Notes: generated by a model from the letters alone, not told the origin. A DNA stretch of 64,000 bases from Dyella solisilvae (GCF_003351225.1 NZ_QQSY01000003.1:340582-404581), one strand, 5' to 3'. Shown: positions 34,418 through 43,050, numbered from the stretch's first letter. Program-made: numbers and translations.

Positions 34418-36517
34418 TCAGCGAACAGTCGCGCCCGGCTTCGCGCCCTGGTCGGCGTCGAGCAGGAACAGGTCGCTGCCGCCGTCGCCGGCCGACAGGA
34501 TCATGCCCTCCGAGAGGCCGAAGCGCATCTTGCGCGGCGCCAGGTTGGCGATGAACACCACGTTGCGGCCGACCAGCTTGTCCGGTTCGGCATAGGCGGC
34601 GCGGATGCCGGAGAAGATCTGGCGCTTGCCCAGCGGGCCGGCGTCCAGTTCGAAACGCAGCAGCTTGTCCGAGCCGTCCACGAATTCGCACACCAGCACC
34701 TTGCCGATGCGCAGGTCGAGCTTGGCGAAGTCGTCGATGCCGATGATGGCGGCGCCGTCGACGGCGGGGTTCGGGGTGGCGCTGGTCTCGCTCATGGTCT
34801 TGCTGGAATCCTTGGGCTTCTTGGGGGCAGGCTTGGTTTCGGCGGGGGCGAGGGAGTCCTTGGACATCTCCACCATCGCTTCGACATGCTTGGGATCGAT
34901 ACGTGCGAGCAGGGGCTCGAACACGTTGACGGTATGGTTGTGCAGTTCGGCGCGCGCGTCATCGAAGCCGCTGATCGGAGCGGCCAGGAAGCGCTCGGCG
35001 GCTTCCACCGTGACGGGCAGCACCGGCTTGAGCAGGCCCGCCAGCAGGCGGAACGCGGCCAGCGCGAACGAGCACACCTGGTGCAGTTCGGTGCGCAGGC
35101 TTTCGTCCTTGGCCATGGCCCACGGCGCCTTGGTGGCGATGTAGCCGTTGACCAGGTCGGCCATGGTCACGAAGCGGCGCGCCACTTCGGCGAAATCGCC
35201 GTGGCTGTACAGCGCCGGCACGTCGCCGTAGAGCGACAGCAACTCGCGCCACAGCTCGCGTTCCTCATGGCTGAAGCCCGGCGCAAGGCGTCCGTCGAAA
35301 TACTTGTGCACGAAGCCTGCGGTGCGGCTGGCGATGTTCACCCACTTGCCGACGAGGTGCGAGTTCACGCGCTCCTCGAAGGCCTTCAGGTCCAGGTCCA
35401 CGTCCACCGGCGTATCGCCCAGCATGCTGGCGAAGTAGTAGCGCAGGAACTCCGGATGCAGGCCGGCGTCGAGGTAGGTGCGCGCCTTGATGAAGGTGCC
35501 GCGCGACTTGGACATCTTCGCGCCGTTGACCGTGAGATAGCCGTTGACGTGCAGCGCGGTCGGCGTACGGAAACCTGCGCCGTGCAGCATCGCCGGCCAG
35601 AACAGGCCGTGGAAGTTGATGATGTCCTTGCCGATGAAGTGGTGCATCTCGGCGCGGCTGTCGGCCGCCAGGAAATCCTCGAACTTCAGGTCGGTGCGCT
35701 CGCACAGCGCCTTGAAGCTGGCGAGGTAGCCCACCGGCGCGTCCAGCCACACGTAGAAGTACTTGCCCGGCGCATCGGGGATGGGGAAGCCGAAGTAGGG
35801 CGCATCGCGCGAGATGTCCCAGTCCTTCAGGCCGCCGTCCAGCCACTCGCGCAGCTTGGCCACCACGCCGCTGTTGGCTACCGGCTGGCCACCGGTGAGC
35901 TTGCCGGCGAACCAGTCGCGCAGCAGCGGCTCGAACTTGCCGAGTTCGAAGAAGTAGTGCTCCGAATCGCGCAGCACCGGGGCCGCGCCGGACATCACCG
36001 AGTACGGGTTGATCAGGTCGGTGGGCGCATAGGTGGCGCCACAGTGCTCGCAGTTGTCGCCGTACTGGTCCGGCGTGCCGCAGTTGGGGCAGGCGCCCTT
36101 GATGTAGCGGTCCGGAAGAAACATTTCCTTTTCCGGATCGAACAACTGCTGGATATCGCGGCGCGCGATATAGCCGCCGTCGCGCAGGCGCGTATAAATC
36201 AGCGAGGCCAGCGCGCGGTTTTCTTCCGAATGGGTCGAGTGGTAGTGGTCGAACGCCACGTGGAAGGCGGCGAAATCGGCCTCGTGGCCGACGCGGATGC
36301 CTTCGATATAGGTTTCCGGCGAGAGGCCGGCCTTCTCGGCGGCCAGCATGATCGGCGTGCCGTGGGCGTCATCTGCGCAGACATACACCGCCTCGTTGCC
36401 CTGCATCCGCTGCGCGCGCACCCAGATGTCGGCCTGGATGTAGCCCAGCAGATGGCCAAGATGGAGCGGGCCATTGGCATAGGGCAGCGCGTTGGTGACG
36501 AGAAGGCGTCGGCTCAT
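34418..36517 (-). CDS. metG: Methionyl-tRNA synthetase
   Basis: MetG charges tRNA-Met. The 699-residue protein has the class I signature [11 protein letters not shown] near residue 12, a zinc-binding insert ([18 protein letters not shown] near 143-160), the KMSKS loop ([10 protein letters not shown]) near 335, and after a lysine/proline-rich linker a C-terminal tRNA-binding dimerisation domain ([18 protein letters not shown] near residue 600). The ATG at 36517 ([16 protein letters not shown]) is the family start; a longer frame to 36703 is unlike MetG. It heads a metG-rnfB-nth operon. Confidence 0.96.
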   Translation of the reverse strand: MSRRLLVTNALPYANGPLHLGHLLGYIQADIWVRAQRMQGNEAVYVCADDAHGTPIMLAAEKAGLSPETYIEGIRVGHEADFAAFHVAFDHYHSTHSEENRALASLIYTRLRDGGYIARRDIQQLFDPEKEMFLPDRYIKGACPNCGTPDQYGDNCEHCGATYAPTDLINPYSVMSGAAPVLRDSEHYFFELGKFEPLLRDWFAGKLTGGQPVANSGVVAKLREWLDGGLKDWDISRDAPYFGFPIPDAPGKYFYVWLDAPVGYLASFKALCERTDLKFEDFLAADSRAEMHHFIGKDIINFHGLFWPAMLHGAGFRTPTALHVNGYLTVNGAKMSKSRGTFIKARTYLDAGLHPEFLRYYFASMLGDTPVDVDLDLKAFEERVNSHLVGKWVNIASRTAGFVHKYFDGRLAPGFSHEERELWRELLSLYGDVPALYSHGDFAEVARRFVTMADLVNGYIATKAPWAMAKDESLRTELHQVCSFALAAFRLLAGLLKPVLPVTVEAAERFLAAPISGFDDARAELHNHTVNVFEPLLARIDPKHVEAMVEMSKDSLAPAETKPAPKKPKDSSKTMSETSATPNPAVDGAAIIGIDDFAKLDLRIGKVLVCEFVDGSDKLLRFELDAGPLGKRQIFSGIRAAYAEPDKLVGRNVVFIANLAPRKMRFGLSEGMILSAGDGGSDLFLLDADQGAKPGATVR

Positions 36518-36719
36518 GGGCAGCGTTGGCGGATGGTGGGGTTGTTGATTATGGCATGGAGGGGCGTTCGGACGGCCGGGGAAGCCGGCGCTGAAGCCCG
36601 CGGTGTTCCGGCGCCATGCTTCGCGCGTCATCATCCGGGAAGCCGCGGCACTGTGCATGCTGGCGGAGGCGGGGATCGCGGGTTGTCCGCCGTAGGCCTG
36701 CATAAGCCTCGTCGCTTGA

Positions 36720-36735
36720 TTGCACGATGTTGCAC
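36720..36735 (+). promoter_or_regulatory. TTGCAC direct repeat in the promoter of the MFS-HAD-DeoR operon
   Basis: TTGCAC occurs at 36720-36725 and again at 36730-36735, ten bases apart, followed by an AT-rich stretch with TACATT at 36743-36748. The first copy with TACATT would make a 17-base-spaced promoter, the second copy falling within it. A one-turn direct repeat in a promoter is a plausible operator for the DeoR protein encoded at the end of this operon. Confidence 0.45.
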
Positions 36736-36777
36736 GGTTATATACATTCGTGCCTATTGATGCCTGCAGGAGTTTTC

Positions 36778-37950
36778 GTGGACCGCACTCCCGACATCGC
36801 CCTCATCGGCGCCCCACCTGCCTCGCTGGCGGCCGCGCGTCGATCGACACGGCTGATCTTCCTGGTCGCCGGCACCGGCATGTCGACCTGGGCGCCCATG
36901 GTGCCGTACGCCAAGGCCCGACTGGGGCTGGATGATGCCCAGCTCGGCCTCGCGCTGCTGGTGTTCGGCGGCGCCTCGATGGTGTCGATGCCGTTCGTCG
37001 GCTGGCTGGCCCATCGACTGGGCAATCGCACCCTGATCGTGGCCTCGGGCCTGCTGATGTGCCTGGCGCTACCCGCGCTGGCCTTCGTTACCAGCGTGGC
37101 GGCGCTGATCGCCACGCTGTTCTATTTCGGCGTGATGCTGGGCGCGGTCGACGTGGCGATGAACGCACATGCCGTTGATGTGGAACGGATGGATGGCGGC
37201 CGCCTGATGTCGGGTTTTCATGGTCTCTTCAGCCTGGGCGGACTGGCTGGCGCGGCCGTGATGAGTGGCTTGTTGGCCCTCGGCATGCCGCTGACGCCGG
37301 CCGCGACATTGGTTGCCGTGCTGCTGCTCGCGCTGGTGCTGTGGTTGCGCGCAGGTCTGCTCGACGATGCGCCGACGGCGTCCCACGCGCATCGGCCGAA
37401 GTTGGGGATGCCGCATGCGCTGGCGTGGCTGCTGGGATTGCTGTGTTTCGTCAGCTTCCTGGCGGAGGGCGCGATGCTCGACTGGAGCGCGGTGTTCATG
37501 CGCGACTTCCGTGGTGTGCCCGAGGCTTCGGCGGGTTTCGGCTACGCCGGTTTCTCGGTGGCGATGGCGGCTGGCCGCTTTGCGGGTGATCGGTTGGTGG
37601 GCCGCCACGGGCCGGCCTGGGCGCTGCGCATCGGCGGCTGCCTGGCGGCGGTGGGTTTCTTGATCGTGGCCGGCGTGCCCAGCGCGGCGGCGGCGTTGGG
37701 TGGCTTCGTGTTGATCGGCATTGGCGCGTCCAACATCGTGCCGGTGCTGTTCAGCGCGGCAGGGCGGTTGCCCGGCACGCCGCCGGCGATTGCCATCGCC
37801 ACCGCGACCACCCTCGGTTATGTGGGCCTGCTGATCGGGCCGGCCCTGATCGGTTTCGTCGCGCATGCGAGCAGCCTGCCGATCGCGTTCGGAGGCGTGG
37901 CGGCCTTGTTGGTGTTGGTGAGCCTGTCGGCGAGGATCGTGCAGCGATGA
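36778..37950 (+). CDS. MFS transporter, YbjJ/fucose-permease-like
   Basis: A 390-residue inner-membrane protein with about twelve helices. STWAPMVPYAKARLGLDDAQLGLALLVFGGASMVSMPFVGWLAHRLG shows the MFS motif A, and NAHAVDVERMDGGRLMSGFHGLFSLGGLAGAAV is typical of the YbjJ/fucose permease group. The start is GTG at 36778, six bases after AGGAG; an in-frame ATG at 36760 has no such site. The stop overlaps the HAD gene by 4 bases. In E. coli ybjJ lies beside a HAD phosphatase gene and deoR, so the present grouping looks like a rearranged version. Substrate unknown, perhaps a sugar. Confidence 0.85.
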   Translation: MDRTPDIALIGAPPASLAAARRSTRLIFLVAGTGMSTWAPMVPYAKARLGLDDAQLGLALLVFGGASMVSMPFVGWLAHRLGNRTLIVASGLLMCLALPALAFVTSVAALIATLFYFGVMLGAVDVAMNAHAVDVERMDGGRLMSGFHGLFSLGGLAGAAVMSGLLALGMPLTPAATLVAVLLLALVLWLRAGLLDDAPTASHAHRPKLGMPHALAWLLGLLCFVSFLAEGAMLDWSAVFMRDFRGVPEASAGFGYAGFSVAMAAGRFAGDRLVGRHGPAWALRIGGCLAAVGFLIVAGVPSAAAALGGFVLIGIGASNIVPVLFSAAGRLPGTPPAIAIATATTLGYVGLLIGPALIGFVAHASSLPIAFGGVAALLVLVSLSARIVQR

Positions 37951-38588
37951 GCAGGATGGTGAATACGGTCATCTTCGACCTGGGCAACGTGCTGATCGGC
38001 TGGGATCCGCGGCGTCTGTATCGGCAACTGATCGATGACGAGTCGCAGGTGGAGTGGTTCCTGCGCGAGGTCTGCAATAGCGCGTGGAACGAGCAGCAGG
38101 ATGCGGGGCGTCCCTGGGTCGAGGCCACCGCCGTGCTGCGCCGGCAATTCCCCGAGCACGCGGCGCTGATCGACGCCTACCACCTGCGCTGGGAGGAAAC
38201 CCTGGTGGGTCCCATCGAAGGGAGCGTGGCCGTGCTGGCGGCGCTGAAGCAACGCGGCGTGCGCCTGCTGGCGCTTACCAACTGGTCGCAGGAGACCTTC
38301 CCGATCGCGCGCCAGCTCTATCCCTTCCTCGGCTGGTTCGAGGGCATCGTGGTGTCGGGCGAGGAGCGGCTGGTCAAACCCGACCTGCGCATCTACCAGC
38401 GTTTGCTGGATCGCTATGCGGTCGATCCACGCACGGCGCTGTATATCGACGACTCGGCGCGCAACGTGATCGCCGCCGAAGCGCTGGGCATGCACGGTTG
38501 GTTGTTCCGCGATGCCGATGGCTTGCGCGAGCACCTGTTGGAACTCGGTTTGCTGGGAGAGCTTCCGCGCGAGGTCGCCGATGGCTAA
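37947..38588 (+). CDS. HAD-superfamily phosphatase (YihX-like)
   Basis: A 213-residue HAD-IA hydrolase. Motif I is VIFDLGNVLIGWD (nucleophile Asp10; the usual second Asp is replaced by Gly, as in YihX), motif II LLALTNWSQET near residue 110, motif III Lys in ERLVKPDLRIYQ near 145, motif IV YIDDSARNVIAAEALG near 165. YihX dephosphorylates glucose-1-phosphate; here a sugar phosphate is plausible given the linked transporter and DeoR regulator. It overlaps the MFS gene by 4 bases and the DeoR gene by 8. Confidence 0.88.
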   Translation: MSRMVNTVIFDLGNVLIGWDPRRLYRQLIDDESQVEWFLREVCNSAWNEQQDAGRPWVEATAVLRRQFPEHAALIDAYHLRWEETLVGPIEGSVAVLAALKQRGVRLLALTNWSQETFPIARQLYPFLGWFEGIVVSGEERLVKPDLRIYQRLLDRYAVDPRTALYIDDSARNVIAAEALGMHGWLFRDADGLREHLLELGLLGELPREVADG

Positions 38589-39384
38589 GGCGACGACCGC
38601 GCCGTTGCAGTCCGGCGCGCTGCCGGAGGAGCGCCAGCAGCGCATCCTGGACCGCCTGCGCGGCGACGGACGCGTGGTCGCGGCGGAGCTGGCGCAGCTG
38701 TTCGAGGTGTCCGAGGACTCCATTCGCCGCGACCTGCGCGAACTGGCGGCGCAGGGCCTGTGCAAGCGCGTGTACGGCGGCGCGCTGCTGCCCGCCGCCA
38801 CGCTCACCCCACTCAAGCAGCGCCGCATGGAACATTCCGCGCGCAAACAGGCGCTCGCGCGCAAGGCCGTGAGCCTGGTGCAGACCGGGCAAACCTTGCT
38901 GATCGACGCGGGCACCACCAACGCCGCGATCGCCGCGGCGCTGCCGCGGGACGCGGGCCTGACCGTCATCACCAATGCGCCGCACATCGCGCAGCTGCTG
39001 CTCGATCGCGAAGGTTTCGAGGTGTTGCTGATCGGTGGCCGGGTGGATCCCGCCATTGGCGGCACGATAGGCGCACAGGCGGTGGAGCAGGTGCGGCGTG
39101 TGCGGGCAGACCTGTGCTTTCCGGGCGCTTGCGCGATCGACGCGGCGCACGGACTGTGGGGATTCGACGGCGAGGAGGCGCTGTTCAAGCGCGCGATGAT
39201 CGAGGCCAGCGATGAGACCGTGGTGGTGGCCACCGACGACAAGCTCGAAGCCGTGGCCCTGCATCAGGTGGCGGAGCTGTCGCGAGTGCAGCACCTGGTG
39301 GTGGAGCATTCGGCCGATCGCGCCACCCGCTCAGCCTTCGCCGCGCGCGGCGTGGCCGTGCACCGCGCCGAAGCGGGTCAATAA
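38581..39384 (+). CDS. DeoR-family transcriptional regulator
   Basis: A 267-residue repressor-like protein. The N-terminal winged helix reads EERQQRILDRLRGDGRVVAAELAQLFEVSEDSIRRDLRELAAQGL, followed by the DeoR hinge VYGGALL and a sugar-phosphate-isomerase-like effector domain with DAGTTNAAIAAALP near residue 105 and GGRVDPAIGGTIGA near 150. DeoR-type effectors are usually phosphorylated sugars, which fits the linked phosphatase. Start ATG 38581 overlaps the HAD gene. It probably controls its own operon through the promoter near 36720. Confidence 0.92.
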   Translation: MAKATTAPLQSGALPEERQQRILDRLRGDGRVVAAELAQLFEVSEDSIRRDLRELAAQGLCKRVYGGALLPAATLTPLKQRRMEHSARKQALARKAVSLVQTGQTLLIDAGTTNAAIAAALPRDAGLTVITNAPHIAQLLLDREGFEVLLIGGRVDPAIGGTIGAQAVEQVRRVRADLCFPGACAIDAAHGLWGFDGEEALFKRAMIEASDETVVVATDDKLEAVALHQVAELSRVQHLVVEHSADRATRSAFAARGVAVHRAEAGQ

Positions 39385-39433
39385 TTCCTCATGGGCAGGC
39401 GCGCACTTGGTGCGAGGCCTGTCGATGCGCCGG

Positions 39434-39485
39434 ATGTTTTCCACAGCGAATGTGGATGCACGCAGGAAAAGCCTGTGAAACATTC
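39434..39485. repeat. Dispersed palindromic repeat, copy A
   Basis: Left part (39434-39459, 26 bases) is identical to 47638-47663; the right part GCCTGTGAAACAT is an imperfect inverted copy of the left end ATGTTTTCCACAG. It contains one DnaA-box match, TTTTCCACA at 39437. Confidence 0.75.
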
Positions 39486-39501
39486 ACTGCATCTTGCTGC
39501 G

Positions 39502-39538
39502 CTAACTTGCGCTACGTTGCACTAACTTCGCCTAACTT
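39502..39538. repeat. Four 10-base phased repeats
   Basis: CTAACTT at 39502, CTACGTT at 39512, CTAACTT at 39522 and CTAACTT at 39532, each exactly one helical turn from the next. Phased short AT-rich units beside DnaA-box matches resemble iterons or strand-opening repeats. Confidence 0.65.
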
Positions 39539-39660
39539 TTAGCGCAATTTTAGCGTTCTAAGCGATTGTATTTATCGAGATTTCTCGTACACAGATTTCG
39601 ACGCCTCGCAATGCGCGCTGTGCTTGGGTTCAGCGCTTTGCAGCGGTAGCGCGCCGCGCT

Positions 39661-39720
39661 GTTGTGAGTCCGTTGTGAGTTTCCGAGTGCGAAATAAAGT
39701 TGTGAGTTAATGTTGTGAGT
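39661..39720. repeat. Four copies of the 9-mer GTTGTGAGT
   Basis: Exact copies begin at 39661, 39672, 39699 and 39712, all in the same direction. A fifth exact copy lies at 42812-42820 on the other side of the restriction genes. Confidence 0.75.
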
Positions 39721-39805
39721 ATGGTCGGAAAGCCGCACCAGATAAGGGTTCGTGCGGGTGGCCTGTGCGCATGCGAGGCAGAGACGTGGACCGTCATGCG
39801 GAATG

Positions 39806-39851
39806 TTTTCCACCGCCTATATGAATGCGCCGTGGGCAGGCCTGTGGAAAA
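39806..39851. repeat. Dispersed palindromic repeat, copy B
   Basis: TTTTCCACC at 39806-39814 and TGTGGAAAA at 39843-39851 form an imperfect inverted repeat with the GCCTGTGG core of the family. Confidence 0.6.
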
Positions 39852-39929
39852 GTCGGGTTCTGTGTTTTGCCGCCAGCGACTTGCTACGCGCTGCCGAATT
39901 TTTGCCCGGCGCGGCGGGTAGACAGTGTG

Positions 39930-39975
39930 TTTTCCACAGCGCTTGTGGATGGCGCGCGAACAAAGCTGTGGAAAA
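39930..39975. repeat. Dispersed palindromic repeat, copy C
   Basis: Perfect 11-bp inverted repeat, TTTTCCACAGC at 39930-39940 and GCTGTGGAAAA at 39965-39975, with a 24-base centre that carries the family's TTGTGGATG. Both arms contain DnaA-box matches facing each other. Confidence 0.75.
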
Positions 39976-40341
39976 GTGACTTAACGTATAGTTGTCACAG
40001 GTTATGCGGACAGTCTGGTAAAGAATTGCGCATTGAGCGACCTGACCCTGCGCATCGCTGGTCAGGGCGGCACGAAGATCTGCGCAGTGTCTTGCGTTCA
40101 TGGCAACCAATACCGTTTCGTAATTTCGAGAGAGCTTGCCGCTGCCATTTACGCAAAGCCGGCTCCGAGAGCCGCCTTTTGATCAACATTCGATCAGATC
40201 GCTGATGTCTGCATTGGGTCGGCAGCGTACGGTTTGATCCTTGGAACCCAGAACGATCACCGCCTTGGGACGGCCAGGCCCGACCCCGATCGATCAGCGC
40301 CTAGACGACTTCCCAGTTGCGAGGGGCTCTCGCGCAAATGG

Positions 40342-40893
40342 TCACCCGAGACTGGCCAGCACGTCATTCAGGGAATCCAAGGCCATATCTGCGTCACAGT
40401 CGAATAGCTCGGTGCACTCGGCTCCATAGCCCGGGGCGAGATACCCACCCACCGCCCGGTATTCCGCCAGGCTCTGATGCACCGCCGACTCAACTCTGCC
40501 GGCGTGATCTACCTCAACCTCCCAGCAGGCTACCCAATCCGTGGCGTAGCCATAGCCGATCCGATTGAGCATTGAAATGCGGGCCTGCACGTCCTTGGCG
40601 GTGCCTACCTTGCATAGCCCTGATTCTTCGGAAGTTGCAATGTAGACCCAGCCAGGCTCATCGTGCCGCCTCAAGAACGCTAATGCCGCCGGATTGCACT
40701 GGGCGCAGTGCCCGCTGCGGGTGCGCAGGGTGTGGCCGCCCTCTCGACAGGGGGAAACGCCGTACGCAACCCAAAGACCTTCGCTGGACATGAAGGCCTG
40801 GTAATCCTTTTTACGAATGCCCGTGGCGTCCATAACCTTGTCCCAAGGAACCTTGTGATGAAGCAGGAAGCTCGATTGTTCAATCGTGAGCAT
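40342..40893 (-). CDS. GIY-YIG nuclease-like protein (T5orf172/MUG113 type)
   Basis: A 183-residue product. The C-terminal half (residues about 80 to 165) shows the T5orf172 pattern: GWVYIATSEESGLCKVGTA, where GWVYI and KVG stand for the GIY and YIG elements, then the arginine of VQARISMLN and the glutamate in GRVESAVHQSL. The N-terminal half has a possible zinc ribbon (SPC, GHTL, GHCAQC). The start ATG 40893 follows GAGG by seven bases; an in-frame extension to 41202 without stops encodes a basic, low-information stretch and I reject it with some doubt. Phage and defence islands often carry this domain. A nuclease role is inferred, not shown. Confidence 0.72.
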   Translation of the reverse strand: MLTIEQSSFLLHHKVPWDKVMDATGIRKKDYQAFMSSEGLWVAYGVSPCREGGHTLRTRSGHCAQCNPAALAFLRRHDEPGWVYIATSEESGLCKVGTAKDVQARISMLNRIGYGYATDWVACWEVEVDHAGRVESAVHQSLAEYRAVGGYLAPGYGAECTELFDCDADMALDSLNDVLASLG

Positions 40894-41451
40894 GGTTTCC
40901 CTCAGAAGGCGCAGGCTGTGGCGAAGTATGCGCGCGCCGCGTACCCACAATGACTGTCCGTAATGTGCGTGTTTTGGGTCGTAGGCGGACCTAAGCAGCT
41001 TGCTGGGATTTCGGCCCGACAGCAACGTCTGTGACGGCAAAGGCACCAGCCTCCCCCGAACAACCCTAACGGCATGGCCGGCCAGGCCGAGGTAGATCAC
41101 TGGCAGTCCCCGCAGCGGGACTCGGAGAGCAAATCCTTTAGGAGCCGGGATGGGTGTATCTGCTTTCACGATAGCAAGTGGGCGGATCAGTAGGAGTCTC
41201 ATCCCTACACAACCATGCGCGCTGCTAGTGCGACGGACGCCATTCGGTAAACCGCGACTTCACGACCAATCTCGTTGGCATTGCGGGCTTGGACTCCAAA
41301 CGGTCGTGCTACTCAAAAGCGGGGAGTGTTGACGCCTAGCTGACCCTTGTCATGACCCGCAGTGCGCTCATTATGGGCACCGGGTTGGCGCTATCCTCCC
41401 CAACGAGCCACCGCACGAATCGATGCCACTTCGATGAGGTACCTGCCGAAC
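40894..41451. other. 558-base divergent gap between the GIY-YIG gene and mrr
   Basis: The part 40894-41202 could be read in frame with the GIY-YIG gene, extending it by 103 residues, but shows no motif. The rest holds the presumed promoters of both genes; no -10/-35 pair or operator is convincing by eye. Confidence 0.45.
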
Positions 41452-42372
41452 ATGGCCATTCCCGATTTCCAGACCCTCATGCTTCCTGTTCTGCGCTCCT
41501 CTGAATTGGGCGAGGTGAAGATTTCCGACGTAGTTCAATTGCTCGCTGACAAATTCCAGCTGACTGACGAGGAGAGGTCCGAACTTTTGCCATCCGGAAA
41601 ACAGACCACCTTTGCTAATCGTGTTCATTGGGCAAAGAGCTATCTTGGCAAGGCAGGACTGGTCGAGCTGACCAAGCGGGCACATTTCAAGATAACCGAC
41701 CGGGGGCGTGACGTACTGGCCATTCCACCCGAAAGGATCGACATTCGCTTTTTGGAAAAATTTCCAGAATTCGTTCAGTTCCGAGAAGCTAGTAACAGTA
41801 TCGACAGCGTCGGTAAGGATTCGCCGGTGGCAGAAGCAGTTCAAGCAAGCCACATGACACCGGACGAAATTATTCGAAAAGCTCATGCAGAGCTGGATGA
41901 TGACCTGAGTATCGATCTGCTTACTCGCGTCATTGCCGCTCCGCCCGAGTTCTTTGAACGCCTAGTTGTCCAATTGCTGCTGGCGATGGGCTACGGGGGA
42001 TCTGCCGGCGAGGCAGGGCGAGCGCTTGGTAAGAGTGGTGATGGCGGTGTGGATGGCGTAATCGACCAGGATGCCTTGGGCTTGGATCGTATTTACGTAC
42101 AGGCAAAGCGCTACTCGGACGGGAACAAAGTTGGGTCAGGAGCGATTCGAGACTTCTTCGGTTCGCTGGATCGCTTTAAGGCAGCAAAGGGGCTTTTCGT
42201 TACCACTTCCACCTTTTCACCCTCCGCGAGAGAAACTGCTGATTTCCTCAGCAAGCGTATCGTTCTGATCGATGGCCGGCAGCTAGCTAAGCTGATGATC
42301 AGGTACAACGTTGGCTGCCGCGTAGAAGAAACCATTCAGCTAAAGAAAGTCGACGAAGAATATTTTGAGTAG
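41452..42372 (+). CDS. mrr: Mrr-type (type IV) restriction endonuclease
   Basis: A 306-residue protein closely following E. coli Mrr in layout. The N-terminal winged-helix region (MAIPDFQTLMLPVLRSSELGE ... FANRVHWAKSYLGKAGLVEL) recognises DNA; the C-terminal PD-(D/E)xK domain has VVQLLLAMGYGGSAGEAGR, the catalytic aspartate in GKSGDGGVDGVI and the QAK in IYVQAKRYSD, and ends VDEEYFE as Mrr ends MDYFE. Mrr cuts methylated foreign DNA and can be toxic under pressure or with certain methylases. No methylase partner is present, which agrees with type IV. ATG 41452 matches the family start; an ATG at 41434 is possible. It is the clearest defence gene in the window. Confidence 0.93.
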   Translation: MAIPDFQTLMLPVLRSSELGEVKISDVVQLLADKFQLTDEERSELLPSGKQTTFANRVHWAKSYLGKAGLVELTKRAHFKITDRGRDVLAIPPERIDIRFLEKFPEFVQFREASNSIDSVGKDSPVAEAVQASHMTPDEIIRKAHAELDDDLSIDLLTRVIAAPPEFFERLVVQLLLAMGYGGSAGEAGRALGKSGDGGVDGVIDQDALGLDRIYVQAKRYSDGNKVGSGAIRDFFGSLDRFKAAKGLFVTTSTFSPSARETADFLSKRIVLIDGRQLAKLMIRYNVGCRVEETIQLKKVDEEYFE

Positions 42373-42653
42373 GCGTTGAATGGTTGGCTCGAGGATCAGT
42401 CGCGGCACGCTGATTCCGCCACATAACTCGAAAAGGGGCCCCATCTGGCTACACCCGGTAGCGCCTGGCTCTAGCCGATTGCTGCTCGCTGGTCAGTACC
42501 AACTGGGCGTTTTGCGCTCACTGGAGTCACGGTCCAGCGTGACCGGGATCCGCATCGGTGAGCACTGGCTCACGCGTCGTGGGGTAAAAGGGCTCCGGTG
42601 CGCGCTCCCTCTTATGCCCGACTGGCTGCTCCACCGCACTCCCGTTAGCCCAG

Positions 42654-42675
42654 CAACCCTTAAGGGGGTTGTTTT
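42654..42675 (+). terminator. Probable terminator downstream of mrr
   Basis: Stem CAACCC / GGGTTG with loop TTAAGG, followed by TTTT. Confidence 0.55.
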
Positions 42676-42688
42676 AGGCTGACCCACG

Positions 42689-42724
42689 GTGATCACGAAA
42701 TTCGCGCGCGAATTTCGTGATCAC
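42689..42724. repeat. Perfect 36-bp palindrome
   Basis: All 18 base pairs match: the left arm is GTGATCACGAAATTCGCG and the right arm is its exact reverse complement with no spacer. It lies in the gap 3' of mrr. With no loop and no T-run it is not an ordinary terminator; a protein-binding or recombination site is more likely. Confidence 0.9.
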
Positions 42725-42880
42725 GCAAAACCGCATCAGAGAGCCATTTCCGCGCCAGAGCTGGCGACGGCGGTCTGCGACAGGCAATGCGCCGAGGAAG
42801 GTCGTGACTTAGTTGTGAGTGGCCCTTCGCCACCTCGCTGGAAAACCGTTAGCCATCAAACAATTGGAGAGGCCGTCCAC

Positions 42881-42906
42881 GGAAAGCCTGTGGATAGATG
42901 CGCTAT
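42881..42906. repeat. Dispersed repeat, truncated copy D
   Basis: These 26 bases, starting GGAAAGCCTGTGGATAG, are identical to 47670-47695. Only the right part of the element is present. Confidence 0.75.
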
Positions 42907-43050
42907 CCGTTTGATCGCAAAGACGTCGTCACGCATTGGCGCGTGAATGCGCAGCGATAAGGGCAACTTGCTTCGTGCGAGGGGCGCCACCTTGCCGGGG
43001 GCGCGCCGGATGCGCCATCTCCCGCGCGGGGAGATGGCGGCAGCATGGAC

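Larger units (their letters stand above)
39385..40341. other. 957-base AT-richer non-coding region with origin-like repeats
   Basis: No supported gene. It holds: a palindromic element at 39434-39485; four adjacent 10-base units with CTAACTT or CTACGTT at 39502, 39512, 39522 and 39532; TTTTAGCG at 39537 and 39548; a run poorer in GC to about 39600; four copies of GTTGTGAGT at 39661-39720; and two further palindromic elements at 39806-39851 and 39930-39975. DnaA-box matches (TTTTCCACA, fitting TTWTNCACA) occur at 39437 (+), 39843 (-), 39930 (+) and 39967 (-). The stretch 40000-40341 has a small GGCTC/GAGCC hairpin followed by CCTTTTG at about 40160 and nothing else clear. Confidence 0.6.
42373..43050. 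other. 678-base gap holding terminator, palindrome and repeats
   Basis: Between mrr and the DUF2147 gene. An open frame at 42380-42682 (100 codons) has no ribosome site or motif and I do not call it. The gap contains the mrr terminator, the 36-bp palindrome, the fifth GTTGTGAGT (42812-42820), a truncated copy of the dispersed repeat (42881-42906) and, at 43011-43036, a GCCATCTCCC / GGGAGATGGC hairpin of the REP-like type that probably ends the DUF2147 transcript. Confidence 0.55.

Noticed and set aside
39437-39975. CRISPR array
   Set aside because: Repeats are few, imperfect, in both orientations and unevenly spaced, and no cas genes are present.
39385-40341. Chromosomal replication origin (oriC)
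   Set aside because: Repeat layout is suggestive but dnaA, dnaN and the usual neighbours are absent; reported only as origin-like.
40894-41202. 103-residue N-terminal extension of the GIY-YIG protein
   Set aside because: No motif in the added stretch, and a good GAGG site precedes the ATG at 40893. Retained as a doubtful alternative.
42380-42682. 100-codon open frame after mrr
   Set aside because: No ribosome site, no recognisable motif, and it runs through the probable mrr terminator.
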